Source: Diabrotica undecimpunctata (taxonomy: Eukaryota > Arthropoda > Insecta > Coleoptera > Chrysomelidae). Taken from it: DNA of 64,000 nucleotides. Where the stretch lies: assembly GCF_040954645.1 (NCBI RefSeq), contig NC_092813.1:14362136-14426135 (forward strand), read 5' to 3'. The position numbers and the translations under genes were made by a program. Below, one piece after another: positions 33,180 to 45,890 of the stretch (position 1 is the first letter of the stretch; every line of letters begins with the position of its first letter). Under the pieces are notes generated by a model. The model was not told the origin of the DNA and ran no database searches. It saw only the letters and a program-made list of their open reading frames with translations.

Positions 33180-35532
33180 ATTTATGATCTAATATCGCCA
33201 ATACAATTAGATACGATTAATTCAGGTGTCTTATTATCATAAAGAGGCGTCATAGGATCAGATCCTTCAAATATATTTTTATTAACAACTTCAAAAATAT
33301 AATGTCTATCTCCTAAAACCTCATTTACAACTCCTTCTACGCATTTCCTCTTATTAGGATACCTATAATATCTTACTAACACTCTATCCCCTTTTACAAA
33401 TTTTTCTTTCTTTTTCATTTTTACATGTAACAATTTCTGAGCTTTATTTTCCAATAACGAATCAAAACCGTTTTAATCTTATGTTTAAAAATAACATCTG
33501 AAGGTGTCACACCTTTGGAAACATGCATGGAGATAAATATCTTTGTAATGCAACCTACAATGACATGTTATCACCAGTGTCCTCCTTAATAATCTTTGTA
33601 ATACTACTCTTTAATGTCTTAACTGCATTTTCAGCAAAACCATTTGTTTAGGGGTGAAGGTGGAGAAGTTATGTGTTTAATTAAATTATTAGACAAATAT
33701 TGTGAAAATTCTATTGAAGTGAATTGAGGTCCATTATCTGTAAAAACTATCTTTGGTAGAGCAATCCTAGCAAATACTTCCCTAAATTTACTTATTGTTG
33801 TCAAGGAGTCTGTCACATTCATTATGAATGCTTCTGGCCATTTTGAATAAGAATCTTTAATGATTAATATCATTTTCTCTCTAAGTAGACCCAAAAAACC
33901 AGCATGAAGAAATTATTCTCATTGCCACATGTTGCCTGAATAGGTTCTGCTCTTGAAGCACAACAAACTCTGCAATTATTAATAATTTTCTCAATGTCCT
34001 TATCTAACAATGGCCACCAAAAATATGCTCGAGCGTTTGACTTCATTTTTTAAATTCCCTCATGGATACTGTGAAACTGATTAAGCAATTGCATTCTTAA
34101 TTTTATAGGAACCACTACTCGATAGCCCCACATTACTATCCCCTGTTCCACTGTGAATTCATTCCTACGGTTAAAAAAAGGAAGTCAATAGGTGTAACAT
34201 GATCTAAAAAATTCAAATTTTTAAAATAACCAATATATTGGTTTTGTTCATCCATAGACATTTCTTCCTCTTCCACTGGTAAACGGCTTAATGCATCTGC
34301 TTTCACATTATCCTTTTCCTTAATATACTTTATAGTATAATCCACAATACCATCTTTGCAAACGTGCTGCTGCTATCTTTGGCAAACTTTTAACTTCTCC
34401 AAATAATATAATTAACGGTTTGTGGTCCTTTACAATTTCAAACTATCTTCCTGCTAAATATTCATATAACTTGTGAGCAGCCCAGTAAATGCATAATGCT
34501 TCTTGTACCATACCATACTTATACATTCTCTGTACCATACCATAATCTAACTCTGTTTTTGTTAGTAGCTTTAAAATATAACTAATTGGTCTTTCACTAC
34601 CATCAGACATCACGTGCAAAAGCACTGCACCTAATCGATGTTCACTGCTATCAAACACTAGCCTTAATTTTTTAAATGGGTCAAAATCAGTTAGAACTCT
34701 ATCAGACACTAAATGTCCCTTTGCAGCCTCGAATGCCTTATTGCAATCCTTTGTCCACTTAAATTTTGTATCCTTTTTGGTGAATCCATATAAAGGTTTT
34801 TAAATTTGTTATAAATTTGGATTAAACCTCGAATAATAATTTGTCATTCCTGCAAAAGCTCTTACCTCTGTAATATTTTTAGGTGCTGGAATCTTTACTA
34901 TTGTTTTCTCTTTCTCTTCACTCTTCTTTAACCCTTCTGCTGATATGATATGCCCTAAATATTTGATACTACTTCAAAAAAACTACATTTACTAATATTT
35001 AATCTAAAACCTGCTTCATCTAATCTTTTTAAAACTTTGTGTAAATTTTGCAACATGTTCAGCATCATCTCTCTCTGTTACCACTACATCATCCAAATAA
35101 TTCACTGTCCTTGCACAATCTTGCAACACCTTCTCTACTGTCCGCTGGAAAATTGCACAAGCTGGCTTGGTACCATAGGGCAAACGGTTATCTTTAAATA
35201 TACCATACAGTGTGCTCCACGCAAGAAGTTCTGCTGTCTCTGGTTCCACCTGTAATTGATTGTACGCATTTAAAAAATCTAGCATGCTGAACTGTTTCCC
35301 TCCTTGCAACGCTGCAAATAGATCTTCAGTTCTGAGAATGGGGTGGATAACATTTTGAAAATATTTATTTATTGTAACTTTGTAGTTAGTACAAACCCTG
35401 ACATCTCTTCCATTAGCCTTATACACTACTAACGGTGTTTCCCAGTTTGCGTTAGACACTTGCTCTATCACTTTACTTTCTTTTAATTTCTCGATTTCTT
35501 TAACTACTTTTTCCCTAAATGTAAGATACTAC
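33180..35532 (-). mobile_element. Ty3/gypsy pol relic: RT, RNase H, integrase
   Basis: Minus strand, N to C. RT (35471-35016): NANWETPLVVYKANGRDVRV, FSMLDFLNAYNQLQVE and YLDDVVV (about 35085). RNase H (34709-34443): LRLVFDSSEHRLGAVLLHV and YIKEKDNVKADALSRLP (34340-34270). Integrase: a degraded H-H/C-C finger with HSIHEG and NNCRVCC (34060-33960), IIKDSYSKWPEAF with the first Asp, FTDNGPQFTS with the second and AENAVKTLK with the Glu (33870-33610). The C-terminal domain (33454-33182) has KKKEKFVKGDRVLVRYYR. Several stops and frameshifts, including a 27-bp in-frame duplication in RNase H (34504-34557), make it inactive. Gag, protease and the 5' LTR are missing upstream of 35532. Confidence 0.9.
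35016..35471 (-). pseudogene. gypsy reverse transcriptase segment, 151 aa open
   Basis: Longest open piece of the gypsy pol relic. It includes the RT entry block (ETPLVVYKANGRDVRVCTNY), the first catalytic Asp in FSMLDFLNAYNQ, the TLYGIFKDNRLPYGTKPACA block and the YLDD catalytic pair. The Leu-Pro-Tyr-Gly-Thr block is normal (usual RLPFGLKNAP), and LDDVVV is intact, so this segment decayed less than its neighbours. Confidence 0.88.
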
Positions 35533-36180
35533 AATGTCTCCTAGGCGATTATATAAAGCTTTTCATTCACACACAAAAAGATTTGAGGATGATAAACATA
35601 CAGATAAACAATCAACTCTTCTTTATGAATTACACATATCACTGCCATTATTATGTTACTTGTTTTAGCAGCTTATACTTCGATTCCTTTCATTTATCTA
35701 TCAGCAATTACACTATTCACAATCTATTCCTAATAGTACTTTTCACTACATAACACAATTCATATTCTTCACCTAGTTATTTCACTCTTTGTTTGTTCCA
35801 TCTTATCTCTTGAAGGCAAGCAATTTGTGCTCTCCTTCTTTTAAGCGAATCTACCAACTCCATACTCTTACCTGCAAGACTGTTATGACCCCATGACCCA
35901 TCCTAATTTTTCTAACCTGTAATGGTATTTACCTGAAATAGGCCCCATCCGAAAATCCGAACGAAGGATCTGTTTACTTGACCCAGGAAATGGCATCATT
36001 TCAGTATATTTTTTATTATATTGGAGAAGACCTTTAATATGTCATATGCATGAATGCCTTACAGGCTAGGATCTCTACACCTTGTACCTAGTACATAGCC
36101 TAAACACTTAAAACTAGAAATATGTACCACAAAGCACCAAAATATTACTTAATATTAAATGAACTGCACTAATAAAATGT
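35533..36180. other. No recognisable gene
   Basis: Unassigned sequence upstream of the gypsy pol relic. No protease or gag motif was found on the minus strand, so any gypsy 5' half has been lost or replaced. Confidence 0.4.
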
Positions 36181-36400
36181 AATGTGGGAAGAAGAAGAAC
36201 GTGACCAAGAATGTATTGGAAGGGCAACCGACAATTGGCGAAAAAAGTAAGTAAGGGAAGACTATCTATACCCTGGAACGATGATATGAAAACTCATGAA
36301 ACTATGAAACTCAGAACATTAGAGAATGGTTACTTTTGGGGAAGGACTTGATCAACAATGGACGCAATAGACTGGATAAAGATGATGATAATGATGACTG
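36181..36400 (+). pseudogene. Possible RTE-like 3' end with GATGAT tail
   Basis: Plus strand from about 36325 reads IREWLLLGKDLINNGRNRLD then a GATGATGATAATGATGA run at 36382-36399. This resembles the frameshifted xxxWxxLGxAFxQQW C terminus plus simple-repeat tail of RTE-like elements. Upstream, PWNDDMKTHETMK may be the RWxDDI block. Homology is weak. Confidence 0.4.
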
Positions 36401-37407
36401 TAAGCCTAGTTAGCTACAAGTTTACAATCTCTCATTATCCAACTAACTTAAAAATATGTTTGCTATAAGTAAGCCATATATATATGTAAATTTGTTATAA
36501 AGTAAAACATCGATTTTAAATATGGAGGCATATTTTTGAATCACATTATACACGATTTATTTATTTGGTGGAATTAATCATCAAGGCTTGAAGAGTTCGC
36601 AAAATTATTAACGTTAATAAACAAAATATTTTTGCAGAATAAACAATATCGACGATATAACTAACTAAAATTAGTCGAAAATATACGGGCAAAGTGGAAT
36701 GTTGTGATATAATATTCTTAAAAAAGTAGCGGTTTTTATATAATAAAATCAAGAAAAACATAGTGGTTCTCGAGTGAAGAAAAGCGTCATGATAATTTAA
36801 ACCTATTATTTGCATCCTATGTTTAACTTCAAAATATCCACGTATCCAATCAAAAAAAAGTTAAAATATCATGTGACCAATTTAGGAACCGACATAATAC
36901 GATTACGATGTTACAGTTACTATTTCAACAAGTGAACTCCAAACTTCAATCGACGAGAGCCGAAGAAAATATTGTTACTGAATTCTAAAGACTTTGCTGG
37001 GGTTATTGGTAGCAGTAGTCATCTGAATTTTGGTTCAAATGAAGGCAACAGTGTCATGAAAAGAATATAATTACCTAAAGTATCAATTGTTAAGAACTTT
37101 CCATCAGAAAGTATTACCGGCGTTTAGAAACCACGCTGCCGGTCCTGGTATCAAAATGGTGATGTTCTTTGTGTAGAGAAGCTTATCCATGTTTATTTCA
37201 AGGTAGGAGTTTGTGCTTGTGGTACATAGAAGAACACACGGAGTACAGGTTAGTGAAATAATTTTCTATAGCTTATTTTTAACAGTAATTAATTCATATT
37301 ATATAACTTTGTTCCTGCTATTATATGCCGCCATTTTGGAACATAACACTTTGATTAAGCATCATTTTCTTACTGCATTATTTTCCTACTGCAATCATAA
37401 TCAAGTA
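36401..37407. other. No recognisable gene
   Basis: About 1 kb of AT-rich DNA ahead of the duplicated segment. Short frames on both strands are without recognisable motifs. Confidence 0.45.
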
Positions 37408-37721
37408 CCTACTATACTGAATATTATCTTGGATACTTCCATTCAGCATAATTTTCTCTTGTTACTTTTACATCTTTTGTTTTCTTTGTATTTTTCCATA
37501 TTGCAAATTGCAACCGGCTCCTAATATACTGGACCCAAGCATAATTTTCTTTTGCTGCTTTCCATAGTGTGATACATCATTTAACTATATTTAGGACCCA
37601 TTACACTCTGATTTAGCATTACATAATAATATTTTCTTTTGGTACTTTTTCATCCATCTTGGGCACGTCTGAAAAAAACTACATATAGCATAATAGTACA
37701 ATAAGGTTTAAATTTTGTTTC

Positions 37722-37989
37722 TTTTATCTTATTTTTGCCATTGAGTTCTTTCAAAAATGTAGTTTTATATCTTTGTTTCTCTATCTCTAGTATATTTTGT
37801 TGCCTGCTAGTATTCACTCCATTACTTCTTCAATTCTCTTATTTTTGCGATTAAATTCTTTCAAAAATGTAGTTTTATATCTATGGTTCTCTCATCTTGC
37901 TTTCTTTTCTCCTAAAGCAGATTTGGTATTTTGTTTTTCCTTCGTTAATTTTAATGATGACTGTAAGCCTAGCCATCATAATCATGTAC
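37722..37989 (-). pseudogene. RT post-catalytic fragment between copies A and B
   Basis: 37785-37960 is similar to 40690-40845, which on the minus strand encodes LKINKGKTKYQICFRREKN, the block following the YADD motif in non-LTR RTs. A shorter piece of the same block (37735-37800) precedes it, so this region has itself been partly duplicated. Confidence 0.6.
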
Positions 37990-38763
37990 CTACTATACTG
38001 CATATTATCTTGGATACTTCCATTCAGCATAATTTTCTCTTGTTACTTTTACATGTTTCGTTTTCTTTGTATTTTTCCACATTGCAATTGCAACCGGCTC
38101 CTAATATACTGGACCTAAGCATAATTTTCTTTTGCTGCTTTCCATAGTGTGATACATCATTTAACTATATTCAGGACCCATTACACTCTGATTTAGCATT
38201 ACATATTTTCTTTTGGTACTCTTTCATCCATTTTGGACACATCTGAAAAAAAAAAACTACATATAGCATAATAGTACAATAAGGTTTAAATTTTGTTTCT
38301 TAGTAAATTTTTAAAATATGTAATACACAAACACCACCTGTTATTCCAGCTATTCTACTACAGGTGGATTACTTGAATATTTATTATTGCAAAAATTTTT
38401 AAACTGCTTTTTTAGAACTGGTTTGTTAATGATTTTAATTTATCTGCTAAAAGTAAACTATACTGTGTATCACTAATAATTTACTAAAAATAGTTCTATT
38501 TAATATATTGTTTTTTATTATTTCATAATTTGTTTAAAATATATTATGTGCCTTTTTAAACATTCTGTTTGGCACAGATATATTGATTGATTTGTAATTT
38601 ATTTATTTCATCTTTTTAAATTTTATATAGTTCAATAATTCTGAAATGGGTGTCATAAATTACTGGAAAACTGGAAAATGTACAATTGGGACAACAGAGT
38701 TCTTATCCTTTACATATCTTGTATTTTTGAGTTTCCAGTATTTCAGTAGGAAATCACAGTATG

Positions 38764-38962
<199 letters not shown>

Positions 38963-38967
<5 letters not shown>

Positions 38968-39156
38968 TATAATCAACGCCTTATCTTCTCATTTCATTAT
39001 ATCTCTTATTTCATGGTTCATTCTTCCCTTTCCTCCGTTTCCCATTCTCATCGGGCTCATAATTCTTCTAAGGATTTTCCTTTCGAATATTGTTAATTTT
39101 TCTTCATCTTTATCTGTGAGGCACATTGTCCCAGCTGCGTTTGACTACTGGGCTGA
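38963..39156 (-). pseudogene. Non-LTR RT C-terminal fragment (copy B)
   Basis: Minus strand reads [20 protein letters not shown] followed by [20 protein letters not shown] and IRDIMK. This is the conserved WTLxxKDEExLxxFERKxLRxIxGP block near the C terminus of non-LTR RTs. The same sequence recurs at 40420-40612 in copy C, where it is contiguous with the rest of its RT. Confidence 0.7.
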
Positions 39157-39889
39157 CTACTATACTGCATATTATCTTGGATACTTCCATTCAGCATAAT
39201 TTTCTCTTGTTACTTTTACATGTTTCGTTTTCTTTGTATTTTTCCACATTGCAATTGCAACCGGCTCCTAATATACTGGACCTAAGCATAATTTTCTTTT
39301 GCTGCTTTCCATAGTGTGATACATCATTTAACTATATTCAGGACCCATTACACTCTGATTTAGCATTACATATTTTCTTTTGGTACTCTTTCATCCATTG
39401 TACAATAAGGTTTAAATTTTGTTTCTTAGTAAATTTTTAAAATATGTAATACACAAACACCACCTGTTATTCCAGCTATTCTACTACAGGTGGATTACTT
39501 GAATATTCATTATTGCAAAAATTTTTAAACTGCTTTTTTAGAACTGGTTTGTTAATGATTTTAATTTATCTGCTAAAAGTAAACTATACTGTGTATCACT
39601 AATAATTTACTAAAAATAGTTCTATTTAATATATTGTTTTTTATTATTTCATAATTTGTTTAAAATATATTATGTGCCTTTTTAAACATTCTGTTTGGCA
39701 CAGATATATTGATTGATTTGTAATTTATTTATTTCATCTTTTTAAATTTTATATAGTTCAATAATCCTGAAATGGGTGTCATAAATTACTGGAAAACTGG
39801 AAAATGTACAATTGGGACAACAGAGTTCTTATCCTTTACATATCTTGTATTTTTGAGTTTCCAGTATTTCAGTAGGAAATCACAGTATG

Positions 39890-40408
<519 letters not shown>

Positions 40409-41345
40409 TATATATAATTATATAATCAACGCCTTATCTTCTCATTTCATTATATCTCTTATTTCATGGTTCATTCTTCCCTTTCCTCCGTTTCCCATTC
40501 TCATCGGGCTCATAATTCTTCTAAGGATTTTCCTTTCGAATATTGTTAATTTTTCTTCATCTTTATCTGTGAGGCACATTGTCCCAGCTGCGTTTGACTA
40601 CTGGGCTGACTAGAACTCTGTATATATTCAGTTTTGTAATTTTCAGATAAGTTTTTGTTCTTCATTAACCTATAGTATCTCTAGTATGTTTTGTTGCCTG
40701 CTAGTATTCGCTCTGTTACTTCTTCAATTTTCTTGTTTGCCATTAAATTTTTTCAAAAGTGTAGTTTTATATCTTTGTTTTTCCCATCTTGTTTTCTTTT
40801 CTCCTAAAGCAGATTTGATATTTTGTTTTTCCTTTGTTAATTTTAAGACCTCTTTTCTGTGATTTATTTACCAGGATTGTTACTTCTTCTCTCAATCTTT
40901 CCTTGCCTCTTTTCCATAAGAGCCATGTCATCTGCATCTTGCTTTAATTCCGCTTTTTCCTGACTGTTCCTTCTACTGCTATATTGAATAGTGCGGTTAA
41001 CAGGGAACCACCTTTTCACACTCCTGTTTCTTTTACCATTCTATTTGTGCTACTTTCTTCTATTGTTGTTTTAGCTCGAGATCCGACCAGAGTTATTGTT
41101 GTTAATCTGATTAGATTTGCCGGTATATCTAGATCTATAGTTAAATCACTTAGTTCTTCCAATACATTCAAAGGATTGTCTGAAGTTTACGGACAGGTTA
41201 TGGAGTTTTATGGTGTGTTCATGGCATTTCTCGATTGTTTGTGTAATTATCTGGATCTGGATATGGTACGGATCTGCCTTCTTTCCAATTCTCGGGCATT
41301 TCTTCTGCTTCCCATATTAGGTTGTTGGTACTATGATTCTTGTTA
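40409..41345 (-). pseudogene. Non-LTR RT relic, palm to C terminus
   Basis: Minus strand: VLEELSDLTIDLDIPANLIR and LTTITLVGSRAKTTI (41160-41060), MVKETGVxKGGSLLTALFNI (41035-40975, the RQGDPLSPxLFN block with changes), DADDMALM (about 40925-40945, YADD with Tyr changed to Asp), KINKGKTKYQICFRREK (40840-40790) and the [17 protein letters not shown] terminus at 40560-40490. Stops and frameshifts are frequent. Part of it was included in the tandem duplication to the left. Confidence 0.72.
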
Positions 41346-41513
41346 ATAATTCCTCCCACCCCGTTTTTAATCAGTAATCAGCTCGTTGAGCATGTCATCT
41401 GTGCCAGGTGTTTTTTCTGTTTCATTTTTTTAATGATGTATAAATATAATATTCATCATATTATTATGTTGGGATCCCTATTTCATTATCTCTTATGTCT
41501 TCCATTGTGCAAT

Positions 41514-41593
<80 letters not shown>

Positions 41594-41930
41594 TCTTATT
41601 TTGTTTAATTGTAAGTCATATCTCTGCATCTTTGGAATAATACCTGTATACTAAAGAGTACATATCTCGTACCTATGGCTTTCATGAATCCAAAGTGTGT
41701 GTCTTGTATTCTCTCTTCGCATAGCTTGTGTATCTGCGATGTTTAATTTTAAGTATCTCAAACTATACTCAAATTTTATTTTTAAACATCTTATTTCGGT
41801 TATATAATTAATTTTATATTATTATAATATTATTTCTGATGTAGTTCATATTTTTTTTGTAATTAAATTTACTATCAATTGATATTTATTTATATTTTAG
41901 TAAAACCTTAATATTCAGTCTGACTTTGAC
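41346..41930. other. AT-rich spacer with a compound microsatellite
   Basis: Apart from the (CA)n(AT)n tract at 41514-41590 I see no feature. The frame across the microsatellite is not a gene. Confidence 0.5.
41514..41590. repeat. (CA)n(AT)n compound microsatellite
   Basis: About 10 CA units pass directly into about 29 AT units. Confidence 0.95.
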
Positions 41931-42206
41931 CGGAAAACTAACAAATATTCTTAAAAAATTTAAACGTAGAATTTAAGACTTTATTATTACCGAGGGCCGA
42001 AAGTCCCTTAGAATAAACAAAAAGTTTTTTTGAATGAGATATTTGAAATTAAAAATCACACTAAATTTTCTCTTTTTTTTTCACCCCTGTAACTTATTAA
42101 AATAAACATTATAGAAGTTTTCAGGGACTTTCGGCCCTCAGTAATAATATATTCTTTCATTTTGCGTTTAAATTTTTCAAAAATACTTATTAGTTTTTTT
42201 AGGATT
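41931..42206. repeat. 276-bp inverted-repeat element (MITE-like)
   Basis: Left arm 41931-42007 and right arm 42122-42206 are inverted repeats. The inner 27 bp match with one mismatch (GAGGGCCGAAAGTCCCT core) and similarity extends outward through AAATTTAAACG to AAAACTAA. The central 114 bp is AT-rich. No flanking duplication could be defined, so the outer limits are the ends of detectable similarity. Confidence 0.7.
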
Positions 42207-42369
42207 CGAAAAAAATGAATGCATTTAAAAAGCATTGGCCCGAAATTTTGCGCCTACGCTCCACATTTATTTACTTTTTTTACTTTGCACGCAAATGGCG
42301 AGTTAGACTGAATTGTTTTTTGAAGTGAATACTTCTTATCGTACCGCATACCTGTATGATTTTGTACGG

Positions 42370-42560
42370 GCCGAAATATTCATACATAATAATAATAATA
42401 ATGAAAAATATATAAAATTATGTATAACAAAATATATTAAAATAAAACAGAATAAAGTAGAATAACATGGCATAAAATTAAATAAAATGAAATAAAATAG
42501 AATGAAATAGAATAAAATAAAATATCAAGTAAACTACAAAATAATACAAAAAAAAAAATA
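42370..42560. repeat. A-rich degenerate AATAAAATAGA-type repeat
   Basis: After a short (AAT)n run, loosely repeated AAATAGAAT/AATAAAAT units extend to about 42555. Low-complexity sequence without a strict period. Confidence 0.7.
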
Positions 42561-42622
42561 TAAATTAAATTAACAAAAAGTTAAGTCAATAAAATAAAGT
42601 AACATATAAGACGCTCTATTTA

Positions 42623-43075
42623 TCAATTAATACGCGAATGTTGTGCTAAATTTTTAAAATATTGTGGTTTGAAAAGTACTGTTCCCAAATTGTTGTGTAA
42701 GGAAATATGTTGTAACAAGCCGTTTAAATGAGTAGTTATTTTTTGATAATATTCCTCATAGGATTCGTGTGGTTTTAGGGTTGTTGTAGTTAGTTGTGTG
42801 AGTGTGACCAGTATTTCCTCAGATCTTCTGTTGCCATATTTAGCTAATAGTGCTGGCCGAACGTCTGCCCAGACAGTTTTGTTTATGAAATTAAAGTACT
42901 CTCTTGGTTCTCCTTTTATTCGAGAAAGGATATTTGCTTCCAGTACGAATGCTTGAACATCAGTAGGATTTTGGCCTAGTAAAAATTCTGTTAATATATT
43001 GAATGATATTATAACGGTAGACAAATTTTGGCCTGTTGTGTATTCAGGGAGAGTAACATACAGGCTGGAAACAGC
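42623..43075 (-). pseudogene. Ty3/gypsy-type gag fragment
   Basis: Minus frame of 133 aa with LEANILSRIKGEPREYFNFI, VWADVRPALLAKYGNRRSEE, TLKPHESYEEYYQKITTHLN and YFKNLAQH. The order (tGxA/PRE...W..l...L...fG..Rs...l...L...kp.Es...y...i...L...i) is that of insect gypsy gag capsid proteins. There is no zinc knuckle, and the frame ends where the capsid C terminus should continue. Capsid proteins form the retrotransposon particle. No LTR was found nearby. Confidence 0.7.
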
Positions 43076-43084
43076 TATTTCTTT

Positions 43085-44545
43085 CTTTCTTCCCTTCCTT
43101 GCACCCTATTAGGGTGTCACCTATGTTAATTTCCATTCACCCATCTCTTCCATTATTTTCCATTTCCTGCCATTATTGTTAATTCCTCGAGTGATTTTTC
43201 TTTTACTTTTCCCACCTCTACTACTGGCTGTATCCATTTTTCTTGGTCTGCCTCTTTTTTTAAGATGTTCTTTGCTTAGTGTACTTTTCTTGTAATTCTG
43301 TTCTCTGCATCTTCATCAGATGCCCACACCAGTTCATTTGTCTCTTGGCTATTTTATTCATTATTGGTTCTTGTTTGGCCTTCTCCTAATAGTCTCGTTG
43401 AATAATCTATCCCCTTTTATTTTTCCAACTATCTTTCTTAAGTGTCACATCTACATTGCAGTTTTGTTCAGTTTTGTCCAGAATTGTTTAGTTTTCACTT
43501 GCATCAAGCACAGTCGGTATCACTATTATGTTATATATTTTTACCCTTGTTGGCCGTGTAAGCTACCTTTTTCCCAGTATTGGGGTTAACGTATAGTATA
43601 ACTTATTTGATTTTTTGAGTCTAACTGTCTTTGTTTGAGTTTTTACATTGTATCTTTATTGCAATATCTTCCTTATCTTCTTTGCCGCTGATTATCACTA
43701 TTCTACTTTTTTCCTCGTTTATTTCCATTTTTAGTTTTTCTGTTTATTCTACAAGTATATCCATTAGTTTTTGCATTTTAACCTCGTAATCTGCTATTAG
43801 TAATTTGTCGTCGACATACATTAAGGATTCTATTTTTACCGGTTGTAATCTATGGTATCCTATTATTGTAGTTAGTTGGTCCTTATTTAAGTATTTCTTA
43901 TCAATTCTTTTTTTACTATTATGAATAGCAAATGGCTGAGACTATCTTCTTGTTTAATAACAATTTATTAATGTTTTCCAGTTGAATTCTTCCGATCTTT
44001 CCCCTGTTCTTTGTAATCTGTATTTGGTAAATTTATGTTCCTCAAGCATTTTCCTATAATTTGGCTTTCTATCGTGTCAAATGCTGCTCTTATGTCTATG
44101 AATTCTAATACTAGTTTTCTCCCAATGACTATGCTTCTTTATATTAAGTTCCTAATGATTATATCTTGTCATTTGTCTGTCTTCATGGTCTAAGTGCTGC
44201 CGCTTGCTCTTACTATAATTCCATTTCTACTTCTTGTCTTAGTGTCTTCTCTATTATTTTCATATTCTGTATTTGCACGATGATATTGTTCTGTCTTTAG
44301 GGATTGTTAGTTTTTCCCACGTCTCTTTATATATTTTCCATAGCCAGTTTATTCCTTCTTCTCCCTTGTATTTTACCATTTCTGGTTCAATTTCATCATC
44401 TCCACCTGCTTTGCTTATTTTTATATTTGATAGTCCTTCTATTACTTGTTCTGTACTTATTTGCTCTAGCTCTATGTTTTCTTCGCCTTCATTTATTACA
44501 TTATCTTCCTTTATTAGTTCGGTATCAAATTTTTTCTAATATTCT
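43085..44545 (-). pseudogene. Non-LTR RT relic with YVDD motif
   Basis: Minus strand: GLSNIKISKAGGDDEIEPEM and VKYKGEEGINWLWKIYKETW (44450-44310), AFDTIESQIIGKMLEEHKFT (44075-44010), LMYVDDKLLIADYEVKMQKL (43820-43760; catalytic YVDD rather than YADD), MEINEEKSRIVIISGKEDKE, MNKIAKRQMNWCGHLMKMQ (43340-43290) and a KKRGRPRKKW-type C terminus (43260-43225, frameshifted). The copy is full of stops. It represents yet another non-LTR lineage in this window. Confidence 0.75.
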
Positions 44546-44599
44546 TTCCATAACTACATAGCTATTTGAAGTTGACATTTTATCCTTTAGAATCAGAGA

Positions 44600-45890
44600 A
44601 ATACATTTGATAACAGAAAGTCTATTTAATTGCTTCTAGCGCAAAGATGATTTCTTGGAGATTAATAAAGAATAATATTAAGATTTGTTTCAGTATCCAG
44701 AGGAATACTGAAAGACTGAAGAGGAATACAAGCAGTGTTGCTGATCTATTCTGCATCGCCTCGGTCCGTGGATGCTCTACTAAACAATTGAATTTGACCA
44801 GGAATTTCTGCAATTATGTGTAGTGGATCATCTTTTGATACTATGGTAAGTTTTTGTGCATTCTATTTTGTTCGTCTTCACTTTTTATATCTTGTAGGAG
44901 TTTTTTTACAAAAATTTGCTTTGACGGTATTATCTATGTTTGTTCTGAAAAAATTACATATAAACGGTTGGTAAAAATGTGGAGTTTTATCCCGAATTTT
45001 TGACTAGGTTTTAATACGGTTTTAAAGTAGTACATAATATGATGTAATGCAATGTCTTTACTCCAGTCAGCGATGTGCATATTGGTGAAATCATCTGTAT
45101 TTAATTCTTTGAACAGGAGAATTTTGATTTTATCTAAATATTTGGTCTTTTTTTCATTGATTTAAGCGCTTAAAGTATTTTTTGTAAATATGTTGGGGAT
45201 TAAATAAATAACTTTAAAGCTTTGGGTAGAATTATTGTATCAGATTCACTTGTATCGATGAGAATTTTTGGTCGACTTTTTGGTAATATAAAAAATGGGT
45301 GTTAGTGTGGAGATTGTTCTTGTAATGAGGTGTTGTGAAAATTTTCTTCTTAGGGAAACTCTTGGGTATTGTCAATGTCATATGTAGTATTCTGTCTTTT
45401 GGGGATTATAGTATTCTATTTCGTGGTAATTTTCAAAGGTTTAAGGGCAGTTCTCTGATACAACGTTGTTGTGCTTTTGTTCATATTTTTTTAGTGTTTT
45501 TTGTGGGGTGTTTGAGGTAGATTTAAGTTTTGGCACTTAATCGTCGTATTTTTGTAGTGTTTTTTTGGAGGAGATACAAGTTTTGAGTTAAATTTATTCG
45601 ATCTATTGTTGGTTGTAAAAGAATTTTTATTAAAATTTGCGTTAGAAATTTGAGAAATTTATCAGTTAAAATTTATGTTTTTATGGTATTCTGTGTTTAA
45701 CTTTTTGATTTTTAAGTAAGTTCATATATAAAACTTGACGTCTATGGTTATCTTAAGCTATACATTTTTGTAAGACTTTGTCTAGTTTATCTAATTGAGT
45801 GGAAAAGATATTCGCCGAAGAATTGTTTACAACCTGTACAAAATGTTTTCAGTGCTAAATTTTTAAAATATGATGATTTGAACAATTAAA
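44600..45890 (-). pseudogene. Ty3/gypsy-like remnant: gag end and protease region
   Basis: Minus strand begins with FKSSYFKNLALKTF (45885-45845), matching the YFKNLA end of the gag at 42.65 kb but with the continuing ALKTF expected in gypsy gag. About 550 bp later RPKILIDTSESDTIILPKAL (45280-45220) looks like the retropepsin active site, with DTS in place of DTG. Further down VSKDDPLHIIAEIPGQIQLF and SRASTDRGDAE (44845-44760) may be the protease-RT linker. RT is absent. The copy is strongly eroded and the assignment rests on short matches. Confidence 0.45.

Noticed and set aside
44273..44561. Plus-strand 85-88 aa hydrophobic ORFs
   Set aside because: The minus strand at the same place encodes conserved RT entry blocks (KISKAGGDDEIEPEM), so the plus-strand frames are shadows.
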